From a virus: 42,400 nucleotides of DNA. The notes under the pieces are model-generated. The model did no database searches. It was not told the origin of the DNA and worked only from the letters and a program-made list of their open reading frames with translations. How positions within the stretch are numbered: the first letter of the stretch is position 1; every line of letters begins with the position of its first letter. Position numbers and translations under genes: made by a program. The DNA lies in the IMG/VR virus record IMGVR_UViG_3300025105_000001, positions 1-42,400 of that record; one strand, given 5' to 3'. Positions 7,868 through 15,152 of the stretch are shown here, in pieces.

Positions 7868-8108
7868 TGTGGCCAAAGAGTGCAGGTTTGCCGCGAAGAG
7901 GCATCCTCCCATGCGGTCGGGCCACGAGGGGTACGCCATCATCAAGGAGGAGCTGGACGAGCTCTGGGAGGCGGTGAAGAAAGATGCGCCGCCCGAAGAG
8001 TTGTACAAGGAAGCCCATCAGGTAGCGGCCACGGCCATCAGGTTTATGGCGGACGTGTGTTGGGAACGCATACCCGAGAAGGAGGTTGGCGATCTTGCTC
8101 AGAGGTAG
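7833..8108 (+). CDS. MazG-like NTP pyrophosphohydrolase
   Basis: 91 aa, ATG 7833 (ATG 7848 is an alternative start). The helix IIKEELDELWEAVKK gives the EExxE metal-binding motif (residues 39-43), and EAHQVAATAIRFMAD supplies the second acidic helix of the all-alpha MazG fold. The family hydrolyses (d)NTPs to monophosphates; phage members are thought to clean nucleotide pools or alter host alarmone signalling. Confidence 0.75.
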   Translation: MREWKMVEILADVAKECRFAAKRHPPMRSGHEGYAIIKEELDELWEAVKKDAPPEELYKEAHQVAATAIRFMADVCWERIPEKEVGDLAQR

Positions 8109-8250
8109 AAGGAACTGGCGCGACGCCTACCAGCGCGCCGGCAGCCACGTGCGCTTCTTCGGCGACGCGAGGCGGTACGCCGAGGCCATTCTCGCCAAAC
8201 GTCGGGCCGGGATGCCTTTAGACGATCCCGAGGCTGCTTTTGTCTTCTGA
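8095..8250 (+). CDS. Basic mini-protein
   Basis: 51 aa from TTG 8095, with AAGGAGG at good spacing. It begins LRGRRNWRDAY and has a basic helix RRYAEAILAKRRAG. No family recognised. It overlaps the MazG-like gene by 14 bases. Confidence 0.45.
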   Translation: MLRGRRNWRDAYQRAGSHVRFFGDARRYAEAILAKRRAGMPLDDPEAAFVF

Positions 8251-8285
8251 TTAGCTAACCCGCATCTGTTCGAGGAGGAGAGAGC

Positions 8286-9062
8286 ATGTGGCGTCGTTAC
8301 GAAGTGACCTGGCGCTTCACCAACCTGCTGTGCGGGTCCGTCCCGCAGAACCGGGAGCTCGTGCGGGCCTGGATCGAGAGCCGCGCCCCGAAGGAGAAGC
8401 CCCCGGAAGGCCCGAGCTTCGACGAGATCGAGGCCGAGGTCGCGGCCACCACGGACAACGTTGAAGACGTGATCGAGCGCATCACCCTGGGCTTTCAGAG
8501 GGATGAGAATGGGCTGTTCGTCCGGGGGGCCACGATACGCAGTCACATAAAAGACTGCGCCTATCAGCTTCGCGAGTATCTGGCTGCGAATCTCGGGGCG
8601 GATGAGGAGATTTTCGAGAACGAAGAGGCCCCGGAGAGCGAGAAGGCCCCTAAAAAGAAGGGCAAGAAGACGACGAAGGGATTGAAGGAAAGGATCAGGA
8701 ATCTCAAGTCCATTCTGGCCAACCGCGTCTACATAGAACCCTATCGCGTCCATATTCTCCGCGACGGAAAGCCCGTCCAAAAGGAGGACGGCCAGTACGA
8801 CCAGGCCGTACACGTCATGACCGCCCTCGGGCCTCGTTCGGCACTGAAGGTCATCCGGTACGTCGAACGGCCGACACTCAAATTCGAGCTCCTGGTGCTG
8901 GACGATGGGTTCATTACGGATGCCGTCCTGGAGGCCATCTTTGAGTATGGCTCGGTGCACGGCTACGGCGGCGAGAGGTCTATGGGCGAGGGTCGCTACG
9001 AGTGGGAGATGAAGCAGATCTGGCCGCCTCGGGTGGAGGAGGTTCTGGCGGCCAAAGCGTAG
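8286..9062 (+). CDS. Conserved phage protein with RAMP-like glycine-rich C terminus
   Basis: 258 aa from ATG 8286, after GAGGAGGAGA. N-terminal strand YEVTWRFTNLLCGSVP, then NRELVRAWIESRA, matching a phage family I know with GSIPKDPELVEGWLRSRAG-type starts. A helical middle holds a Lys/Glu-rich insertion (residues about 111-135). The C-terminal half has LGPRSALKVIRYV and a final EYGSVHGYGGERSMGEGRYE (residues 220-239). That Gly-rich loop followed by an aromatic strand resembles the G-rich loop of CRISPR RAMP (Cas5/6/7) proteins. The RAMP link is inference. It is followed at once by the degenerate repeat tract at 9063-9700. Confidence 0.6.
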   Translation: MWRRYEVTWRFTNLLCGSVPQNRELVRAWIESRAPKEKPPEGPSFDEIEAEVAATTDNVEDVIERITLGFQRDENGLFVRGATIRSHIKDCAYQLREYLAANLGADEEIFENEEAPESEKAPKKKGKKTTKGLKERIRNLKSILANRVYIEPYRVHILRDGKPVQKEDGQYDQAVHVMTALGPRSALKVIRYVERPTLKFELLVLDDGFITDAVLEAIFEYGSVHGYGGERSMGEGRYEWEMKQIWPPRVEEVLAAKA

Positions 9063-9700
9063 CAGACTACTGCGGCAGCGAGAGGCGGACTGGCTTGTGA
9101 GTGGTAACGAGGGATGGCTCGGTGTGCAATGGAACGGATTCGAGATCTGGCCTGCGGTGATGTGTTGTGGCTTCGAGGTATGGGCTGGCTTGGGCTGAGG
9201 TGAAATGGCCACGAAGCAGGTTCGAGACCTGAACCGTGGCGTTCTGGCCTGCGGTGGGCGGGATTCGAGAAACACCATGTTGTGAGCTGGTGTGGCTTCG
9301 AGGTGCGGACCGTGTTGGCGGGGCGCGGGCCGGGGTGGGCCGGCTGCGAGGTTCGATATGATGTGTGTCGCCCTGCTCCGAGCCGTAACGCGCGGATTCG
9401 CATCGACGCCGGGAGATGAGCGGGCGTGAAGTGGCTCGGCACGGCGGCGAGGTGTGGCGTGCAATGCCGTGGCGACGAGAAATGATATGGGATGCTGTGG
9501 ACTGGCGGCGAGATTTATCACGAGTCGACCCGGGTCGCGATGGCGGTGAGAAACGTTATGCCCCACGGCGTGACATCGAGAATCGGGACGCGATGAAACG
9601 AGCCGGGCGACGAGAAGCGACGCGAGACGCGAGGTGATGCGTCGACGAGAGGTGTCACGAGTCGTCTTGTCGCAAAACGAGAGGTGAAGCGAAACGGCGT
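9063..9700 (+). repeat. Degenerate G/A-rich repeat tract without genes
   Basis: About 640 bp with no ribosome-site-preceded gene. The plus strand is G/A-biased and built of recurring words: CTGGCCTGCGGTG at 9147-9159 and 9244-9256, GGATTCGAGA at 9136-9145 and 9261-9270, and TGTGGCTTCGAGGT at 9166-9179 and 9290-9303. The second half, from about 9420, is dominated by GCGA, CGAG, GTGG and GATG with no unit exactly repeated. No clean period is obvious by eye; modules of 10-20 nt recur. It starts directly at the stop of the RAMP-like gene and ends at the structured-RNA candidate. Confidence 0.65.
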
Positions 9701-9704
9701 GAAG

Positions 9705-9836
9705 CGTGCCGTCGCGCCTTCTCCCGGGCGGGAGGATAGGCCGCCGGTTCGGGGTCCGGCGTCCGAGCGCCCGCCCGGGGGCGTACAGCACCTCCCGGGT
9801 CCGGGACCTTTGTACCCGGCGCCCGGGAGAGGGCGC
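9705..9836 (+). ncRNA. Candidate structured RNA, copy A (5' leader)
   Basis: Shares about 100 aligned positions with 34690-34832. A 17-bp closing helix (one G-U) pairs 9714-9730 with 9820-9836. Inside are hairpin CGCCGG/CCGGCG (9742-9747 with 9756-9761) and a CGCCC/GGGCG hairpin. Relative to copy B the first hairpin has two T-A to C-G exchanges on opposite strands, so pairing is kept. Conserved unpaired blocks include GGGAGGATAGG, TACAGCACCT and GACCTTTGTA. It ends 12 bases before the AAGGAGG of gene 9861, so it would be a leader RNA. I match it to no known riboswitch or ribozyme. Confidence 0.5.
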
Positions 9837-9860
9837 GGCGGCGGAAAGGAGGGGTCAAAG

Positions 9861-10103
9861 ATGCCGAAGCCGATCAGCAGGTTTGAGGTCTGGTCTTTCT
9901 TCAGGAACGGCGATGTCGCCGTCAGCCGAGTACGCACCATCGTGAAGGCTGAGACCCTGGTACGAACTCTTTCCAGAGACCCCGACTGTGCAGATGTGCA
10001 ACTATACCGGAAGGAATGGTGCGGCCCTCTCATTTACCCGGGCAGTAGCTGGGCTTACATACCCGTGAAAAGGCGCAGGAAGCCCCGTCTTGAAAACGGG
10101 TAA
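9861..10103 (+). CDS. Hypothetical protein downstream of structured leader
   Basis: 80 aa from ATG 9861 with AAAGGAGG upstream. Begins MPKPISRFEVWSFFRNGD; mixed alpha/beta with a Trp-containing strand (GSSWAYIPVKRRR) and a basic C terminus. No family recognised. The structured RNA upstream suggests its translation may be controlled. Confidence 0.55.
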   Translation: MPKPISRFEVWSFFRNGDVAVSRVRTIVKAETLVRTLSRDPDCADVQLYRKEWCGPLIYPGSSWAYIPVKRRRKPRLENG

Positions 10104-10169
10104 AGGGGAAAGTATTGGCGCGTCCGCAGATGGGCCTCTACGGGCCTGTACGAGCATCAAGCACCCCGA

Positions 10170-10247
10170 TTTGAGGTGCTGGTGCCCCTTAAAGCAGTAG
10201 AAAACCCCCGGAGCGAGCCCCGCCGCAGGCGGGGCGAGCGGAGCTAT
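10170..10247 (+). repeat. Dispersed hairpin repeat R3
   Basis: Third copy of the R family. Hairpin GCCCCGCC/GGCGGGGC with a GCA loop, flanked by the constant CGGAGCGAG and CGAGCGGAGCTATC. An extra AGCACC/GGTGCT pairing can form between 10160-10165 and the start of the repeat. It lies between gene 9861 and the small membrane-protein gene. Confidence 0.85.
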
Positions 10248-10257
10248 CCTGAGAGGG

Positions 10258-10479
10258 GTGGTTCGATTGGCAGGCTTCGTCATTCTGCAGCCGTTCAGCT
10301 GGGCGCTTCCGTTCTACTTCGAGGTGGGGAAGTATCTGGGCTGCGTGCGTATCGCCGTCGGCTTTGTGCACATTTTTATCTTCTTGGGTCCCGACGCGGC
10401 GGAGAGGAGAGATGCTTTCCTGGACGGATGCCGCAGCGTGGCGGCCCGGTTTCGATGGGAGGCGCGGCGAGATGACTGA
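10258..10479 (+). CDS. Small hydrophobic (membrane) protein
   Basis: 73 aa from GTG 10258; TTG 10267 is an alternative because GAGAGGGG lies about nine bases before it. Residues about 5-45 are hydrophobic and aromatic (FVILQPFSWALPFYFEV and IAVGFVHIFIFLG), giving one or two membrane segments, then a charged tail. Function unknown. Confidence 0.5.
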   Translation: MVRLAGFVILQPFSWALPFYFEVGKYLGCVRIAVGFVHIFIFLGPDAAERRDAFLDGCRSVAARFRWEARRDD

Positions 10480-11275
10480 GTACCTGGAGGAGGTCTACCG
10501 TCGCATTTCCCGCACCTACTCGCGGGAGTTCCTTTCCCTGGTGCCGGAGCCCGTGGCGTCCCGCTACCGGGAGATGTGCCGAGCTTTCTTCTCCGCCGAC
10601 AGTCTCATCGGCGACCTGGTGGCGGGACTGGAACTGGCCTGGCAGGAGGTTCTGCTGGCCCTGCTCGGGCCGCGGCCTCTTCCTTCGGGCGAGCGCGCGG
10701 CTCGCCTCGCCGCTCTGGGCGACGTGGCGGCCCAGATCTCTACCTGTACTGCCTGTCCTCTCCACGGGACCAGGACCAGGCCCGTGCCCGGCGAGGGCCA
10801 CCCCGGCGCGCGGCTGTTTCTGGTTGGCGAGGGGCCAGGAAAGAACGAGGACTTGAAGGGCCGTCCCTTCGCGGGCCGAGCGGGCGAAATCCTGACCCAT
10901 CTTCTTTCCCTCCTCGCTCTCTCGCGGAAAGACGTCTACGTGACCAACACGGTCAAGTGCCGGCCGGCAAACGGAGACAGGGACCGGCAGCCCCTGCCCC
11001 ACGAGTCGGCGGCCTGCCGGGGTTTCCTGAAGATGCAGCTCCTTGTCGTGGCCCCCGACCTGGTGGTGACCCTAGGGAACACGGCCCTGCGCTGGTTCGA
11101 TCCGGACGCTTCCGTCGGGCGGGTCAGGGGGCAGGTATTGGAGCTCGGGGGATGGCGCGTCTATCCCGTCTATCACCCCGCCTCCGTGCTGTACAGGCCG
11201 GAGCTGAAGGAGGAGCTGGAGGGGGATTTCCTCCGCCTGCCCTTCGCGCTTGCCGGGGTGGACCGATGCGGGTGA
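10472..11275 (+). CDS. Family-4 (Fe-S) uracil-DNA glycosylase
   Basis: 267 aa from ATG 10472. Four Cys fit the 4Fe-4S ligand set of family-4 UDGs: C92 and C95 in CTACPLHG, C163 in TNTVKCRPAN and C182 in AACRGF. Catalytic motif GEGPGKNED is at about 119-127 and the HPAS motif at 235. Family role: excision of uracil from DNA, important in thermophiles where cytosine deaminates quickly. An N-terminal extension of about 85 helical residues exceeds the usual length. It overlaps its neighbours, so it is in an operon. Confidence 0.92.
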   Translation: MTEYLEEVYRRISRTYSREFLSLVPEPVASRYREMCRAFFSADSLIGDLVAGLELAWQEVLLALLGPRPLPSGERAARLAALGDVAAQISTCTACPLHGTRTRPVPGEGHPGARLFLVGEGPGKNEDLKGRPFAGRAGEILTHLLSLLALSRKDVYVTNTVKCRPANGDRDRQPLPHESAACRGFLKMQLLVVAPDLVVTLGNTALRWFDPDASVGRVRGQVLELGGWRVYPVYHPASVLYRPELKEELEGDFLRLPFALAGVDRCG

Positions 11276-11544
11276 GAATAACGCGCTACGCGAGGCAGAG
11301 GTGGCTCGACTACGGCGGAGGGGGCGAGCTGCGGCCCGGGTGGGTGCGGAGCCGCCTTGTCTCCGCGTTCCTGAAAGGGGTGAGGGTGGTTGCCGGCGCG
11401 GTTTACATCAGGCTCGGCAGGGACGGGCGCGGCCGCGCCCTCTTCGGGGTTTTCATCCCCGAGGCGGGCGGGTGGGCGCTCGTCACGGTGCGGAGACGCC
11501 GCCGGGTGCCTGCGGCTCGTGCGCGCCGCCCTGGAGCGCGCTAG
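11266..11544 (+). CDS. Small basic protein, possibly RelE/BECR-like
   Basis: 92 aa from ATG 11266, overlapping the glycosylase stop. It starts MRVRITRYARQRWLDYGGG, then a helix, then three strands (VAGAVYIRLGRDGRGRAL, FGVFIPEAGGWALVTV). This order resembles small RelE/BECR-fold proteins. No antitoxin partner is recognised, so I do not call a toxin. The Arg-rich tail overlaps the next ORF. Confidence 0.5.
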   Translation: MRVRITRYARQRWLDYGGGGELRPGWVRSRLVSAFLKGVRVVAGAVYIRLGRDGRGRALFGVFIPEAGGWALVTVRRRRRVPAARARRPGAR

Positions 11545-11944
11545 GGAGGATTACGCGGAATACTACCGGACGGCGCTTCACCGCGCCTACCTCTACCTCC
11601 ACCTCACCGGTTTCGCGGCGCTGCTCGAAGCCCAGGGCTACGATCCCGGACCGGTGCTGGTCGTCCGGGACGATGTCCGCAGGGAGCTGGAGGAGGAGGT
11701 TGAGGATCTGGATTCGTTCCACCAGACCGCGATGGGGCGTCTTGTATGCCTGATCTACGGACGGACGCCCGAGGCGGAAGGCGCGAGGCTCCGGGCCGCG
11801 GCTCGGGCGGCCGTCGATCCGGAGGCGGTGCGTCGGGAGGCCGCGCGGGAGGCCCTGCGCCTGGTTCTCTCATCGTTGTCCGATCACGGCCCGAGAAATG
11901 GCCTGGATGATGAGGGCCGTGGACACGCCCGCAACCGCGGTTAG
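11519..11944 (+). CDS. Helical hypothetical protein
   Basis: 141 aa from GTG 11519; the start is weakly supported. Almost wholly alpha-helical and acidic/basic (AALERAREDYAEYYRTALH, RRELEEEVEDLDSFHQ). The last 25 residues overlap the convergent minus-strand gene by 75 bases and may be readthrough sequence. No family recognised. Confidence 0.45.
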   Translation: MRAALERAREDYAEYYRTALHRAYLYLHLTGFAALLEAQGYDPGPVLVVRDDVRRELEEEVEDLDSFHQTAMGRLVCLIYGRTPEAEGARLRAAARAAVDPEAVRREAAREALRLVLSSLSDHGPRNGLDDEGRGHARNRG

Positions 11945-12091
11945 CGCCAGCGACGGCGCGGATCCCGCTCCCGCGGTCCTGTGGGGCGGGGGCGGCAGGA
12001 AGTACACGATCAGCCCCGCCGCAAGCCCGGACACGAGTCCGCGCAGGAAGTCCAGCCAGAATTCCTGTTCGTAGCTCGGCCACTGATTCAT
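11870..12091 (-). CDS. Two-helix membrane protein, holin candidate
   Basis: 73 aa from ATG 12091. A short amphipathic N terminus (MNQWPSYEQEFWLDFLRG), membrane segment LVSGLAAGLIVYFL, a Pro-rich loop, and second segment LALTAVAGVSTALIIQAI. Size and two hydrophobic helices fit a holin or a small virion membrane protein. It is the last gene of the structural operon and follows a glucosaminidase gene with a four-base overlap, which favours a lysis role. Confidence 0.6.
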   Translation of the reverse strand: MNQWPSYEQEFWLDFLRGLVSGLAAGLIVYFLPPPPHRTAGAGSAPSLALTAVAGVSTALIIQAISRAVIGQR

Positions 12092-12678
12092 CTTGTCAGC
12101 CTCCACAGCAGCAGGGCCAGCGCTCCGGCGGTCAGCAGCATGATCAGCCAGGGCCTCGGCGCCGGCACGATTTCCTCGCCGGTCATGGCCACCTTTATCT
12201 TCCACACCGCTCGCGCGTATTCCTCCGCGTCACCCTCCGTCCACAACCGCGCCACGTCGATCAGCCGGTCCGCCGATCCGTACTTCTCCATCAGGTGAAA
12301 GTACCGCCAGTGCCCGTAGTTGTCGTCGTACATGCCGCCCTGGCCCGAGACGTCGCTCGGGTAGACGTAGCACTGCAGGCGCTCGTAATGGGCATGGACG
12401 CCCTGCTCCCAGGTGGTGAAGGATTGAAATCCGCCATGTCTTGACTTCAGGCCCGCCGGGTTGTGTTGCTCCGGGCAGATCTGCTCGCCGAAGCGCAGGT
12501 ACCCGGTCTCCAGGATCATCTGGGCCGCGGCCAGGTCGGCCCGGAGCCCGAACTTCCGGCCGAAGCGGACGTAGTGTTCTCCCAGGGCCGGGGCCTTTGG
12601 GTTGACTGACCGGATGTAGGCATCGATGCGGTTCGCGGTTATGGGTGATATGCCGATGAAAGAGGTGTTGATGCTCAT
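12088..12678 (-). CDS. Glucosaminidase (GH73-like) with C-terminal membrane anchor
   Basis: 196 aa. Residues about 15-160 form a glucosaminidase/lysozyme-like domain: AAQMILETGYLRFGE with probable catalytic Glu 57, HNPAGLKSRHGGFQSF, and a GHWRYFHLMEKYGS segment. The C terminus is a Pro linker, a hydrophobic helix (WLIMLLTAGALALLLW) and a basic end RLTR. The enzyme would be tail-anchored in a membrane, unusual for a secreted endolysin. It shares this plan with the proteins at 15153, 16456, 18988 and 31465. Confidence 0.8.
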   Translation of the reverse strand: MSINTSFIGISPITANRIDAYIRSVNPKAPALGEHYVRFGRKFGLRADLAAAQMILETGYLRFGEQICPEQHNPAGLKSRHGGFQSFTTWEQGVHAHYERLQCYVYPSDVSGQGGMYDDNYGHWRYFHLMEKYGSADRLIDVARLWTEGDAEEYARAVWKIKVAMTGEEIVPAPRPWLIMLLTAGALALLLWRLTR

Positions 12679-12681
12679 GGC

Positions 12682-13113
12682 TTACGTCGAAATGGCCACC
12701 TGAATCCATTCATAGTTGTCGGTTGAATTCTGCACGCACAGATAGAGCTTGCTTACCTGGCTGGTACCGGTCCGCAGGATGCGAAATTTTCCCAAATATT
12801 GGGCTCCGGCCGAAGGTAGTGAGGGTACCACATCCACGGCTCGTTCGGGTGTGGTTCCGGCTTCCCAGGCCGTTGCGTCGCGACGGAGCACCTGGCCCTC
12901 GGTCGCGGTAGGCAGTACCAGCAAGTTGCCATCAGAAGCACCGAAGGACTTGCCTCCGATACCTGTGGCGTTGGGATGAATCGGACCCGCATAGTTATTG
13001 TGATTGGTTATCTTGGCGTCTACTTCCGTGTCCCGCGCAATTTCGGCCGGTATGTCGGCCTCAGCGAGGTCCTGCCAAGACCAATCAAGCGCCGTACCCT
13101 TTGGGAACGCCAT
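12682..13113 (-). CDS. Fibre-like protein with C-terminal YEW module
   Basis: 143 aa from ATG 13113. The N terminus (FPKGTALDWSWQDLAEADIP) resembles the start of the larger fibre protein at 13231-14310, and the middle has fibre-like NATGIGGKSFGASDGNLLVL. The last 45 residues (KLYLCVQNSTDNYEWIQV) resemble the whole of the small protein at 14312-14491. It is probably a receptor-binding or fibre accessory protein. Confidence 0.6.
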   Translation of the reverse strand: MAFPKGTALDWSWQDLAEADIPAEIARDTEVDAKITNHNNYAGPIHPNATGIGGKSFGASDGNLLVLPTATEGQVLRRDATAWEAGTTPERAVDVVPSLPSAGAQYLGKFRILRTGTSQVSKLYLCVQNSTDNYEWIQVAIST

Positions 13114-13230
13114 GCTGGTTCACTTCTCTCCTACTTAACTGGTAGTGGTGTTCATTTAGGTCCGATCGTGCAGCTGGCAGTTATGACGGCAATTTGGGTC
13201 TTGGTTATGATTTCCCTCTTTTTCACTTAT

Positions 13231-14310
13231 TTACGTTCCTTCTCTCCGCATACCTTTTATAATTACTATTCCTTCTGCCGGCATATCTGCCGATGTTTGA
13301 TATATGGTGATGTACGGCGAGTTTATGTGTGCTACAGCTAGAAACTCGCCGTTGGGCGACCAGGCGACGCCGTAGCCATGGTTCGTTGGCAGGGTGGCGG
13401 GGTCTGCCAGCTTGGTAAACGTGGTGCCCGACCGCTGGTAGATGGTGATGTACGGCGAGTTTACGTGTGCTACGGCCAGAAACTCGCCGTTGGGTGACCA
13501 GGCGACGCCGTAGCCATAGCCCGTTGGCAGGGTGGCGGGGTCTGCCAGCTTAACAGGAGCTGGCCAGGGGAAAATAGGAGTTATTTTAGACGGAAAGCCC
13601 GCTGCACCATGGCTGAAATCCCCTGCCCAGACGCAGGCGACTTCTATTTTGTTCTGTATTTTTGCATTGGTTACGGCCCCGTCTGCGATGGCAGCGGCGG
13701 GGAGAGGAGTGTCGTAGCCGTCTATCTTGTCGGCGTCAAGGCCGGAGCCGGCGCCGTCGTTGCCTGCGTGCCAGGCCAGGTAGCCTTCAATATAGGTCGG
13801 AACTCTCAAAAAGATTCTTCTGTTTACGGGGTTACACTCCCACAACACAATGGCATTAGAAACATCATATAGACCCACCATCTTGTCGGTAGGGTGACCA
13901 AAGAAATATGTCAAACGTCCAGTATTGAAAGTTATTCGCTTTTCACTTCCAGTCGCGTCGAAAGTCAAATCTCCTGTCATCGTGTCTCCAGCCTTATTCA
14001 CCGCCCCGATGTCCGCCGGGGTCAGGACATCTGACCCGCCCGAGGCGTGGGTAGACTTGTAAGCGCTGGGCGGGAAGGTCGCGGGTTTGTCCGGTATGTC
14101 CGCCCACGAAGGCAACTGATCCGTCCGCGAGGTCTTCGCTAGACGATAACTGCCCGATGCGCCGTAGGTCTGAACAAGAGAGGCATGAGTGCCAACAGCT
14201 GACTCCACCTCGGCATCGCGGGCCATGGTGTCGGGAACATCCTGGTCTTGTATCTCGACCCATTGCCAATCGGTTGGGGTGCCCTTGACGAACTTCGGCA
14301 CGGATCCCAC
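13231..14310 (-). CDS. Fibre/receptor-binding protein with two beta-propeller-like repeats
   Basis: 359 aa from GTG 14310. Phage-fibre signatures fill the first two thirds: VPKFVKGTPTDWQWVEI, ASGGSDVLTPADIGAVNKAG, GDTMTGDL, and DADKIDGYDT. The C-terminal third has two near-identical 46-residue units (KLADPATLPTxxGYGVAWSP to SPYITIYQ) encoded by a 138-bp tandem duplication (13310 and 13448). Such units normally come in six or seven to close a WD40-like propeller; here only about 1.9 remain, then a short unrelated tail. The array may have contracted by recombination. Confidence 0.7.
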   Translation of the reverse strand: MGSVPKFVKGTPTDWQWVEIQDQDVPDTMARDAEVESAVGTHASLVQTYGASGSYRLAKTSRTDQLPSWADIPDKPATFPPSAYKSTHASGGSDVLTPADIGAVNKAGDTMTGDLTFDATGSEKRITFNTGRLTYFFGHPTDKMVGLYDVSNAIVLWECNPVNRRIFLRVPTYIEGYLAWHAGNDGAGSGLDADKIDGYDTPLPAAAIADGAVTNAKIQNKIEVACVWAGDFSHGAAGFPSKITPIFPWPAPVKLADPATLPTGYGYGVAWSPNGEFLAVAHVNSPYITIYQRSGTTFTKLADPATLPTNHGYGVAWSPNGEFLAVAHINSPYITIYQTSADMPAEGIVIIKGMRREGT

Positions 14311-14311
14311 C

Positions 14312-14491
14312 TCACGTAGATTCGGAGAGCTGATTCCACTCGTAGTTGCCGAAAGAGTTGACGACGCAGATGTAGGAACGGGCTTTCCCGTTGCTTCGCA
14401 CCAGAATTATCAGGCCTCGGTACTCCGGCCCGGCGGGAGGTAGACTGATATATTCTTCTATTCTTCGTATTGGCGGGTTGACAATCGACAT
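14312..14491 (-). CDS. Small fibre-associated protein (YEW module alone)
   Basis: 59 aa from ATG 14491 (GAGTAAGAG upstream), one base before the next gene. The C-terminal half, LIILVRSNGKARSYICVVNS then NYEWNQLSEST, matches the end of the protein at 12682-13113. Seen as a free-standing module it may be a fibre chaperone or a minor fibre subunit. Confidence 0.6.
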   Translation of the reverse strand: MSIVNPPIRRIEEYISLPPAGPEYRGLIILVRSNGKARSYICVVNSFGNYEWNQLSEST

Positions 14492-14494
14492 CTC

Positions 14495-15148
14495 TTACTC
14501 GTCCCCCACTACACATACCCTCTTGGTCCCGGTGCCACCGTGGATGCCGTAGACGGCCAGCACGTGGTGGTTTGTCCAGTTTATCTCATACACGCCCCCG
14601 TCGGGGTTGAGCCTTATACCCTTGTTGAGCCGGGCTGCCCTGCCGACGCCGAGATATATCACCGTATCAGAGTCGTTGATTATGGCGGCGTACTTCCGGT
14701 AAGGATTCTCATCGAGTATCAGCGTGCTGTTTGTGCCCACATCCACGCTGTCGCATATCGGGAATGCCGTGCTGCGTCTAGCCATCAGCTCGGCAAGATC
14801 GAGGCTGATGTCCCTGGGACTGAGCGGCACTCCCGCCCACTGCGTTATCTCCCCGCTGACCTTGCCGAAGAAGCCGATCCTGTACGTACTGGTGGTGTCG
14901 GGCGCGACGGTAAAGGCCGGGGTGACGTAGAGTCTCGTCGCAGTGTTTGATACGATCTTGCGTACCTGTCCCTTGCCCTTTCCGCCGGTAATCTCGACAA
15001 GCAGGTCCGCCAGCGTGTTGTCCGCCCAATCCTTCGCCGGATCTTCAACGTACAGGGAGGTGTTGGTAGCGGCGGCGATGCCCGTGTCCACGCTTGCTTC
15101 GACCAGGGTGCGGATGATCTGTTCCAGGTTCTTGAGCCCGATCTGCAC
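14495..15148 (-). CDS. Structural protein with a duplicated C-terminal beta domain
   Basis: 217 aa. Residues 1-130 are beta-rich (TSLYVEDPAKDWADNTLADL, GQVRKIVSNTATRLYV). The last 80 residues (RKYAAIINDSDTVIYLGVGR, GGVYEINWTN, YGIHGGTGTKRVCVV) are paralogous to the protein at 18669-18983. This looks like a phage surface or fibre-attachment protein. No enzyme motif. Confidence 0.6.
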   Translation of the reverse strand: MQIGLKNLEQIIRTLVEASVDTGIAAATNTSLYVEDPAKDWADNTLADLLVEITGGKGKGQVRKIVSNTATRLYVTPAFTVAPDTTSTYRIGFFGKVSGEITQWAGVPLSPRDISLDLAELMARRSTAFPICDSVDVGTNSTLILDENPYRKYAAIINDSDTVIYLGVGRAARLNKGIRLNPDGGVYEINWTNHHVLAVYGIHGGTGTKRVCVVGDE

Positions 15149-15152
15149 GGGC

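Noticed and set aside
9741-9766. tRNA T-arm or tRNA fragment
   Set aside because: GGTTCGGGGTCC recalls a T-loop, but the stem-loop geometry needs an eight-base loop and there is no acceptor, D or anticodon arm.
8127-9791. 554-codon open frame on the minus strand
   Set aside because: It runs antisense through the RAMP-like gene and the repeat tract; its product is Arg/Pro/Ser/His-rich without motifs and has no ribosome site. It is a by-product of G+C-rich, biased sequence.
9705-9836. Small protein on the minus strand beginning MLYAPGRAL, also in copy B
   Set aside because: Shared residues follow from the conserved RNA; substitutions keep base pairing rather than amino acids, and no ribosome site precedes it.
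11266-11544. RelE-type toxin of a toxin-antitoxin pair
   Set aside because: The fold resemblance is weak and the next gene is a long helical protein, not a typical antitoxin; kept as a hypothetical protein.
13130-13230. 24-codon minus-strand ORF (starts VKKREIITKTQIAV) between fibre genes
   Set aside because: Too short and without a convincing ribosome site; the stretch is A/T-rich and may be a remnant.
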